DNA from: PBB1 sp043738425
GTDB taxonomy: Bacteria > Pseudomonadota > Gammaproteobacteria > Burkholderiales > Burkholderiaceae_C
Assembly (NCBI GenBank): GCA_043738425.1
Contig: JAYUGJ010000005.1
Span: 1-12,238, forward strand
DNA length: 12,238 nucleotides
Direction: 5' to 3'
Part shown: one piece after another, positions 7,065 to 12,238 of the stretch
Numbering within the stretch: position 1 is the first letter of the stretch
How the letters are laid out: every line of letters begins with the position of its first letter
The notes under the pieces: model-generated
What the model saw: only the letters and a program-made list of their open reading frames with translations
What the model was told of the DNA's origin: nothing
Databases searched by the model: none
Position numbers and translations under genes: made by a program

Positions 7065-8163
7065 AAAGACGAGTGCGTTGCAGCCCGAGCTGCTGGCGCT
7101 GCGCAGCCAGATCGACGCGCTGGACCTGGATCTGCTCGGTTTGCTGAACCGCCGTGCGGCTCTGGCGCTGCGGGTCGGTGAGGTCAAGAAAAAAGAAGGC
7201 TCGGTGGCGTTTCGACCTGAACGCGAAGCACAGGTCATCGACGGCTTGAAAACAACCAACCCGGGTCCGCTGGCGTCGCAAAGCGTGGCCCCGATCTGGC
7301 GCGAAATCATGTCGGCTTGCCGGGCTTTGGAAACGCCGACCCGCGTGGCGTATTTGGGACCGGCCGGCACGTTCAGTGAATCTGCAGCGTTGGGATTTTT
7401 CGGCTCGTCGATCGTGCGCGTGCCTTGCGCCAGCATCGATGAGGTGTTTCGTGCGACCACAGCCGGTGCCGCCGACTTCGGCGTGGTGCCAGTTGAAAAC
7501 TCGACCGAAGGCGTTGTGGCGCGGTCGCTCGATTTGTTTCTGACAACGCCGCTGTTCATCATCGGCGAGACCAGCTTGTTCGTGCGCCACAACCTGCTGC
7601 GCCGCGAAAACTCTTTGACCGATATCGATGCGGTGTGTGCCCATCCGCAAGCGCTGGCGCAGTGCCATGCATGGCTCAGCAGCCACTTGCCTCACGTCGA
7701 GCGGCGACCGGTATCAAGCAATGCCGAGGGCGCACGCCTGGCCAGCCTAGACGCCAAGCTCGCCGCTGTGGCGGGTGACCGCGCCGGCAGCGAATTCGGC
7801 CTGCATGTCGTGTCGCCAGCCATCCAGGACGATGCGCACAACCGCACCCGGTTTGCGGTCGTCAGCGACCCGCAGCGCCACCCGCAACCGCAGGCATCGG
7901 GCCACGACTGCACCAGCCTGGTGGTGTCGGTGGCCAACCGTTCGGGTGCGGTGTACGACATGCTGGTGCCGCTGAAAACCCATGGCGTGTCGATGACTCG
8001 ATTCGAGTCGCGCCCTGCCCGCTCGGGTCAATGGGAGTACTACTTCTACATCGACCTGCAAGGCCACCCGAGCCAACCCGCCGTCGCCCAAGCGCTCGCC
8101 CAATTGCGTGAGGTCTGCGCTTTTTTCAAGCTGCTGGGCACCTACCCGATCGATGTGCACTGA
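7057..8163 (+). CDS. pheA: Bifunctional chorismate mutase / prephenate dehydratase (P-protein)
   Basis: The 368-aa P-protein turns chorismate into prephenate and then phenylpyruvate, the committed steps of phenylalanine synthesis. Three domains are visible. The AroQ-type mutase covers about 5–90, with R16, R32, the K44–K46 cluster and RPERE (53–57). Prephenate dehydratase covers about 95–270, beginning VAYLGPAGTFSE and carrying the catalytic NRTRF at 262–266 (T264). The ACT regulatory domain covers about 285–362. It has the ESRP motif (317–320) and GAVY (297–300), the counterpart of GAL in E. coli, so feedback inhibition by phenylalanine is expected. GAGG at 7047–7050 is a good ribosome-binding site, and the start overlaps the serC stop as ATGGTTGA. 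Unlike Burkholderia and Bordetella as I recall them, no hisC paralogue lies between pheA and tyrA. Confidence 0.97.
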   Translation: MVEKTSALQPELLALRSQIDALDLDLLGLLNRRAALALRVGEVKKKEGSVAFRPEREAQVIDGLKTTNPGPLASQSVAPIWREIMSACRALETPTRVAYLGPAGTFSESAALGFFGSSIVRVPCASIDEVFRATTAGAADFGVVPVENSTEGVVARSLDLFLTTPLFIIGETSLFVRHNLLRRENSLTDIDAVCAHPQALAQCHAWLSSHLPHVERRPVSSNAEGARLASLDAKLAAVAGDRAGSEFGLHVVSPAIQDDAHNRTRFAVVSDPQRHPQPQASGHDCTSLVVSVANRSGAVYDMLVPLKTHGVSMTRFESRPARSGQWEYYFYIDLQGHPSQPAVAQALAQLREVCAFFKLLGTYPIDVH

Positions 8164-8180
8164 CCGGTCGCGAGCCATCG

Positions 8181-9065
8181 ATGTTTAACCAACTCGGCGT
8201 GATCGGCTGCGGGCTGATGGGTGGCTCGTTTGCGCTGGCGCTGCGCCGCGCCGGCTTGGTCAAGCGGGTGATCGGCTACAGCAAATCGCCGTCGACGACC
8301 GAGAAAGCACGGCAGATGGGTGTGATCGACCAACCCGCGGAATCTGCGTTGTTGGCGGTGTCGGGCTCTGACCTGGTGTTGATCGCGGTGCCGGTGGCCG
8401 CCAGCGAAGCCACCTTTCGCGCAATCCACCAATTGATCGCTCCCGGTACGCTGGTGATGGACGTGGGCTCCACCAAGCAAGATGTGGTGGCTGCGGCACG
8501 CAGGGCATTGAAGAACCGGCTCGCCAACTTCGTGCCGGCGCACCCGATTGCGGGCAAAGAAGTCGCCGGCATCGAGCACGCGGACGCGACGCTGTACCAG
8601 GGTCGGCAAGTGATCCTGACACCTCTTGCGCAAACCTCGCCCGAGCTGTTGCAAAAGGCGACCGATGCCTGGGCCGCTATCGGCTCGCGGGTGCTGCGCA
8701 TGACGCCGGAAAACCACGACACCGCGTTTGCCGCCATCAGCCACCTGCCGCACCTGTTGGCGTTCGCTTATTTGAATGGTGTGTCGGGGCAACCGGCCGG
8801 GCGCGATTTTCTGTCGTTGGCCGGACCTGGTTTTCGCGACTTCACCCGCATCGCGGCAAGCGACCCCGCGGTGTGGCGCGACATCTTGCTGGCCAACCGC
8901 GACGAGTTGCTGAAGCAGTCGCGGCAATTCGGTCAGGCGCTGATAGCGCTCGAACATGCGATGACCAGCGGTAACACCCAGGCGCTCGAAGGTTTGATAC
9001 GCGGTGCGTCGGTGGCACGTTCGGCCTGGTCGATGAACGAAGGCAAAGGCACGCCACCACGCTGA
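8181..9065 (+). CDS. tyrA: Prephenate dehydrogenase (TyrA family)
   Basis: TyrA oxidatively decarboxylates prephenate (or arogenate) for tyrosine synthesis. The 294-aa protein has an N-terminal Rossmann fold with the dinucleotide motif GVIGCGLMGGS (6–16), MDVGSTK at 93–99, and the active-site HPIAG with H121. SHLPH (187–191) and FRDFTRIAASDPAVW (218–232) are signatures of the helical dimerisation domain. There is no mutase or ACT domain, so this is the monofunctional form and regulation by ACT is absent. Whether prephenate, arogenate or both are used, and NAD versus NADP, cannot be settled from sequence. It begins 17 bp after pheA; the ribosome-binding site is weak. Confidence 0.95.
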   Translation: MFNQLGVIGCGLMGGSFALALRRAGLVKRVIGYSKSPSTTEKARQMGVIDQPAESALLAVSGSDLVLIAVPVAASEATFRAIHQLIAPGTLVMDVGSTKQDVVAAARRALKNRLANFVPAHPIAGKEVAGIEHADATLYQGRQVILTPLAQTSPELLQKATDAWAAIGSRVLRMTPENHDTAFAAISHLPHLLAFAYLNGVSGQPAGRDFLSLAGPGFRDFTRIAASDPAVWRDILLANRDELLKQSRQFGQALIALEHAMTSGNTQALEGLIRGASVARSAWSMNEGKGTPPR

Positions 9066-9153
9066 CGCACCGACAGCGCGCCGCACACAGCCTGCGCCAC
9101 ACGCACGCTGCGACACCCTGGCCCACCTTGCCCATTTTTTTCATCAACCGCCG
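9066..9153 (+). other. C-rich intergenic gap in the operon (possible Rho-loading site)
   Basis: This 88-bp gap is the largest between genes in the gyrA-to-cmk cluster. By my count it is about 47% C and 20% G on the sense strand, with many CAC/CGC steps, no stable hairpin and a run of seven T (9135–9141). Such C-rich, G-poor RNA resembles a rut site. I see no promoter and no Shine–Dalgarno sequence before the following ATG. Confidence 0.25.
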
Positions 9154-11178
9154 ATGTACGCCATTCCGTTTCTCGATATTCCACCGTTGCTGCGCGCCAG
9201 CGGTGTGGTGCGCCTGCCGGGCTCTAAAAGTATTTCGAACCGGGTGCTGCTGCTGGCAGGTTTAAGCGACGGCACGACGACGATTCACGATGTGCTCGAC
9301 TCCGACGACACGCACGTCATGTTGACCGCACTGCGCAGCCTCGGCTGCGGCGTCGACACCGTCAGCGGCCACCACGCCGCAGTGCGCATTACCGGCCTTG
9401 GCGGAAATCTCAACGTTCAGCAGGCGGCGCTGTTTCTCGGCAACGCGGGAACCGCGATGCGGCCACTGACCGCGGCGTTGGCGATGTTGGCGGCGACGCA
9501 AAACGGCTGCTTCGAGCTGCGCGGGGTGCCGCGCATGCACGAGCGCCCCATCGCCGATCTGGTCGATGCGTTGCGGCCGCTGGGCTGCCGCATCGACTAT
9601 CTCGGGCAGCCGGGGTTTCCACCGCTGAAGCTGCAGCCGGGCGTGCAGACCGCGTCTGGTGTGGTCGATCTGAGCGTGCCTATTCGGGTGCGTGGCGATG
9701 TGTCTAGCCAATTTCTCACCGCGCTGCTGCTGTCGTTGCCTTTGTTGTGTACGACCGAATCGGCCACGATTGAAATCGACGGTGAGCTGATTTCGAAACC
9801 GTACATCGACATCACGCTGAACTTGCTTGCACGCTTCGGCATTGCGGTGCAGCGCGACGGTTGGCAGCGCTTCGTTATTCCAGCGGGCAGCCGCTATCAG
9901 TCGCCGGGTGCGATCCATGTCGAAGGCGATGCGTCGTCGGCCTCGTACTTCATTGCATTGGGTGCGATTGCCGCTATCGACGCGCCGCTGCGCATCGAAG
10001 GCGTCGGCCTCGACTCGATCCAAGGCGACATCCGCTTCATCGAGGCGGCGCGTGCCATGGGTGCGCAGGTGACTGGCGGTGCTGGTTGGGTCGAGGTGTG
10101 TCGTGGCCGCTGGCCACTGGCTGCCATTGACCTGGATTGCAACCACATCCCCGACGCCGCGATGACGTTGGCGGTGATGGCGCTGTACGCCGACGGCCCG
10201 AGCCGCCTGTCCAACATCGCCAGTTGGCGCGTCAAGGAAACCGACCGCATTGCCGCGATGGCTTGTGAATTGCAAAAATTGGGCGCCACAGTGGAGGAAG
10301 GTGCGGATTACCTGAAAATTACGCCGCCAAGCCAACCGGCCGCGTGGACGGCCGCCGCCATTCACACCTATGACGACCACCGGATTGCTATGTGTTTTTC
10401 GCTGGCAGCATTCAATCCGGCGCAGTTGCCGGTCAGGATCCTCGATCCGAAGTGTGTCGCCAAGACCTTCCCGGACTATTTCGAAGCCCTGTTTGCCGTG
10501 ACCGAAGCACAAATCACCCACATTCCGGTCATTTGCGTCGATGGCCCGACCGCTTCCGGCAAAGGAACGCTGGCGGCGCTGACCGCACACCGGCTCGGCT
10601 ACCACTACCTCGATTCAGGCGCGCTTTACCGCTTGAGCGCTTTTGCCGCCACCCGTGCCGGCGTCGCGCTGGACGATGAAGCCGGCGTAGCGCAGATTGC
10701 CCGCGAGTTGCCCGTCCGATTTCAGGGCGACCTTGTTTTCCTGGACAGTGAAGACGTGTCGGCGGCAATTCGCACCGAGGCCGCCGGCATGGCGGCTTCC
10801 CGGGTGTCGGCACATCCTCAGGTGCGTATCGCGTTGCTTGACCTGCAGCGAAGTTTCCGCCAACTTCCCGGACTGGTGGCTGACGGCCGGGATATGGGCA
10901 CCGTGGTGTTCCCCGACGCAACCCTGAAAATCTACCTGACCGCCAGCGCGCTTCATCGCGCCGAGCGCCGGCACAAGCAGTTGATTTCAAAGGGAAACGC
11001 GGCTACAATCGCCGCCATTCAACAGGATTTGGAAGCGCGCGACGCGAGGGACATGTCCCGCCAGGCCGCCCCGTTAAAACCTGCTGAAAACGCCCGGCTA
11101 CTCGACAACTCTGATTTGACGGTTGAAAAATCGCTGGAGCAGGTCATCGGCTGGTGGCAAGGCACCCGGCCCTTTTGA
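9154..11178 (+). CDS. aroA-cmk: Fused EPSP synthase (AroA) – cytidylate kinase (CMK)
   Basis: A single 674-aa frame joins two enzymes. Residues 1–449 are AroA, which transfers enolpyruvyl from PEP to shikimate-3-phosphate. It shows LPGSKSISNR (21–30), GNAGTAMRP (96–104, class I, with wild-type G99 and P104), catalytic D334, RVKETDR (359–365, E362), DDHRIAM (407–413) and DPKC…KTFPDYF. Residues about 455–674 are a full CMK, which phosphorylates CMP and dCMP. It has the P-loop GPTASGKGT (464–472, K470), DSGALYR (487–493), GRDMGTVVFPDA (578–589) and RDARDMSRQAAP (629–640). AroA ends FPDYFEALFAV, where free AroA normally stops, so only about six residues link the halves. An in-frame GTG at residue 449 (10498–10500) could restart a separate CMK, but no ribosome-binding site precedes it. 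I recall this fusion being annotated in other betaproteobacteria. Confidence 0.95.
   Translation: MYAIPFLDIPPLLRASGVVRLPGSKSISNRVLLLAGLSDGTTTIHDVLDSDDTHVMLTALRSLGCGVDTVSGHHAAVRITGLGGNLNVQQAALFLGNAGTAMRPLTAALAMLAATQNGCFELRGVPRMHERPIADLVDALRPLGCRIDYLGQPGFPPLKLQPGVQTASGVVDLSVPIRVRGDVSSQFLTALLLSLPLLCTTESATIEIDGELISKPYIDITLNLLARFGIAVQRDGWQRFVIPAGSRYQSPGAIHVEGDASSASYFIALGAIAAIDAPLRIEGVGLDSIQGDIRFIEAARAMGAQVTGGAGWVEVCRGRWPLAAIDLDCNHIPDAAMTLAVMALYADGPSRLSNIASWRVKETDRIAAMACELQKLGATVEEGADYLKITPPSQPAAWTAAAIHTYDDHRIAMCFSLAAFNPAQLPVRILDPKCVAKTFPDYFEALFAVTEAQITHIPVICVDGPTASGKGTLAALTAHRLGYHYLDSGALYRLSAFAATRAGVALDDEAGVAQIARELPVRFQGDLVFLDSEDVSAAIRTEAAGMAASRVSAHPQVRIALLDLQRSFRQLPGLVADGRDMGTVVFPDATLKIYLTASALHRAERRHKQLISKGNAATIAAIQQDLEARDARDMSRQAAPLKPAENARLLDNSDLTVEKSLEQVIGWWQGTRPF
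10981..11009 (+). promoter_or_regulatory. Sigma-70-like promoter for rpsA inside the cmk region
   Basis: TTGATT (10981–10986) and TACAAT (11004–11009) are separated by exactly 17 bp and match the consensus at four and five of six positions. Transcription would start near 11016 and give rpsA a leader of about 330 nt. In E. coli some rpsA promoters also lie within the upstream cmk gene, which supports the reading. It is the best promoter-like sequence I found before rpsA. Confidence 0.55.
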
Positions 11179-11230
11179 TCCACGACGCGCTTTCCTTTCA
11201 TGGGGCGCAAGGTCAACAGGAAATTTTCGC

Positions 11231-11279
11231 AAACCGCGGTTTTACAAGTCGTTTAACCGCATAAACCATATCAAACCGC
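11231..11279 (+). repeat. Three (A/T)AACCGC repeats before rpsA
   Basis: AAACCGC at 11231–11237, TAACCGC at 11254–11260 and AAACCGC at 11273–11279 are direct copies 23 and 19 bp apart, about two helical turns. The first is half of a perfect 12-bp palindrome, AAACCGCGGTTT (11231–11242). GCGGTT (11236–11241) can also pair with AACCGC (11255–11260) in RNA. The spacing suits a DNA-binding protein or a leader structure; neither is proven. Confidence 0.4.
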
Positions 11280-11280
11280 C

Positions 11281-11317
11281 GCAAGCAGCTATAAAAACAA
11301 TAGCAATTTCGCTATTG
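11281..11317 (+). repeat. Intergenic repeat-like motif and alternative hairpins in the rpsA leader
   Basis: GCAAGCAGCTAT (11281–11292) followed by five A resembles a short intergenic motif that I remember as abundant in Comamonadaceae genomes; this is memory, not a search. CAATAGC (11298–11304) pairs perfectly with GCTATTG (11311–11317) over a six-base loop. The same ATAGC (11300–11304) can pair instead with the upstream GCTAT (11288–11292), so two hairpins exclude each other. The downstream hairpin ends 20 nt before the rpsA Shine–Dalgarno sequence. Confidence 0.45.
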
Positions 11318-11345
11318 GAACCCTGTTCTGTGGACTAGGAAACTC

Positions 11346-12238
11346 ATGTCTGAATCTTTTGCCGACCTGTTTAACGAATCACTCGAACGCTCTGAAATGC
11401 GCTCTGGTGAAGTCATCACCGCTGAAGTAGTGCGCATTGATCACAACCATGTGGTTGTGAACGCGGGCCTCAAATCCGAGGCTTACATTCCGCTTGAGGA
11501 ATTCAAGAACGATCAGGGCGAGATTGAAGTCCAGGTCGGCGACTTTGTCTCCGTCGCCATCGACTCGGTCGAAAACGGCTACGGCGACACGCTGCTCAGC
11601 CGCGACAAGGCCAAGCGCCTGGCCTCGTGGATGAGTCTGGAAAAAGCCCTGGAATCCGGCGAATTCGTCACCGGCCAGACCAGCGGCAAAGTCAAGGGCG
11701 GCCTGACCGTTCTGGTCAACGGCATCCGCGCTTTCCTGCCCGGCTCGCTCATCGACACCCGCCCCGTCAAGGACTTGTCTCCCTACGAGAACAAGACCAT
11801 GGAATTCAAGGTTATCAAGCTCGACCGCAAGCGCAACAACGTCGTGTTGTCGCGCCGCGCTGTGGTTGAAGCCAGCATGGGCGAAGAGCGCGCCAAGCTG
11901 ATGGAAACCCTGAAAGAAGGTTCTTCCGTCAAGGGCGTTGTCAAGAACATCACCGAATACGGTGCCTTCGTTGACCTGGGCGGCATTGACGGCCTGCTCC
12001 ACATCACCGACATGGCATGGCGCCGCGTGCGTCACCCAAGCGAAGTGGTGACGGCTGGCCAGGAAATCATCGCCAAGATCCTGAAGTTCGACACCGAGAA
12101 AAACCGCGTGTCACTGGGCCTGAAGCAGATGGGCGACGACCCATGGATGGGCGTGAACCGCCGCTATCCACAGGGCACCCGTTTGTTCGGCAAGATCACC
12201 AACATCGCCGACTACGGCGCGTTTGTGGAACTCGAGCC
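11346..12238 (+). CDS. rpsA: Ribosomal protein S1, N-terminal part, cut by the window edge
   Basis: S1 binds mRNA on the 30S subunit and helps start translation of structured or leaderless-type messages. The visible 297 codons begin MSESFADLFNESLERSEMRS, the usual N-terminus, and the frame is still open at the right edge. Family length is about 560 aa, so just over half is present. Four S1 (OB-fold) repeats can be placed: about 20–86, 106–171, 192–260 and the start of a fourth at 277. The first two are the ribosome-binding, more divergent ones. The third has the RNA-binding pattern ITEYGAFVDLGGIDGLLHIT (202–221), repeated as ITNIADYGAFVELE in the fourth. AGGA (11337–11340), five bases before the ATG, is the ribosome-binding site. 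It lies 167 bp after aroA–cmk. S1 represses its own translation in E. coli, and the structured leader here may serve the same purpose. Confidence 0.97.
   Translation, partial: MSESFADLFNESLERSEMRSGEVITAEVVRIDHNHVVVNAGLKSEAYIPLEEFKNDQGEIEVQVGDFVSVAIDSVENGYGDTLLSRDKAKRLASWMSLEKALESGEFVTGQTSGKVKGGLTVLVNGIRAFLPGSLIDTRPVKDLSPYENKTMEFKVIKLDRKRNNVVLSRRAVVEASMGEERAKLMETLKEGSSVKGVVKNITEYGAFVDLGGIDGLLHITDMAWRRVRHPSEVVTAGQEIIAKILKFDTEKNRVSLGLKQMGDDPWMGVNRRYPQGTRLFGKITNIADYGAFVELE

Noticed and set aside
9262..10605. 447-codon open frame antisense to aroA–cmk
   Set aside because: It is an open shadow of a GC-rich gene: composition is Arg/His/Gln-rich, there is no recognisable domain, and the opposite strand is unambiguous AroA.
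1..12238. Search for CRISPR arrays, insertion sequences, phage genes, toxin–antitoxin or defence genes
   Set aside because: No spaced direct-repeat array, transposase motif or relevant protein was seen; the whole window is accounted for by housekeeping genes.

Overview
The window is chromosomal housekeeping DNA from a betaproteobacterium, most likely order Burkholderiales and probably Comamonadaceae or a close relative. Four things point there. The block gyrA – DUF2059 gene – serC – pheA – tyrA – aroA/cmk – rpsA lies divergent to ompA – ubiG – gph. The OmpA-family protein is short and barrel-less, with an Ala/Pro linker. The 5' end of the tmRNA is of betaproteobacterial type. The leader of rpsA carries a GCAAGCAGCTAT-type intergenic motif that I remember as common in Comamonadaceae. 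No lineage call was checked by search.

Left part, minus strand (1–2341): ompA is followed by a strong hairpin terminator. ubiG and gph come next, overlapping by ATGA. Twelve bases beyond the gph stop codon is the start of ssrA (tmRNA). The left edge of the window cuts it after about 92 nt, close to where the peptide-tag reading frame should begin.

Divergent intergenic region (2342–2618, 277 bp): it holds helically phased A/T tracts on the ompA side. On the gyrA side it holds a probable promoter with three consecutive or overlapping palindromes around the expected transcription start.

Right part, plus strand (2619–12238): gyrA, a secreted DUF2059-type protein, serC, pheA, tyrA and a fused aroA–cmk gene are packed like an operon. 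Junctions are overlaps or gaps of 7–17 bp, apart from one 88-bp C-rich gap before aroA–cmk. SerC acts in serine and pyridoxal-phosphate synthesis. AroA makes the chorismate precursor EPSP, and PheA and TyrA draw on chorismate for phenylalanine and tyrosine. The CMK half recycles CMP. rpsA (ribosomal protein S1) follows after 167 bp and runs off the right edge; a good sigma-70-like promoter for it lies inside the cmk coding region.

No mobile element, phage, CRISPR array or defence system is visible, and I see no previously undescribed system. The points most worth a second look are the aroA–cmk fusion, Gln at GyrA position 83 in the quinolone-resistance region, the embedded rpsA promoter with its structured leader, the palindrome cluster before gyrA, the truncated tmRNA, and the conserved-looking but uncharacterised DUF2059 gene wedged between gyrA and serC.
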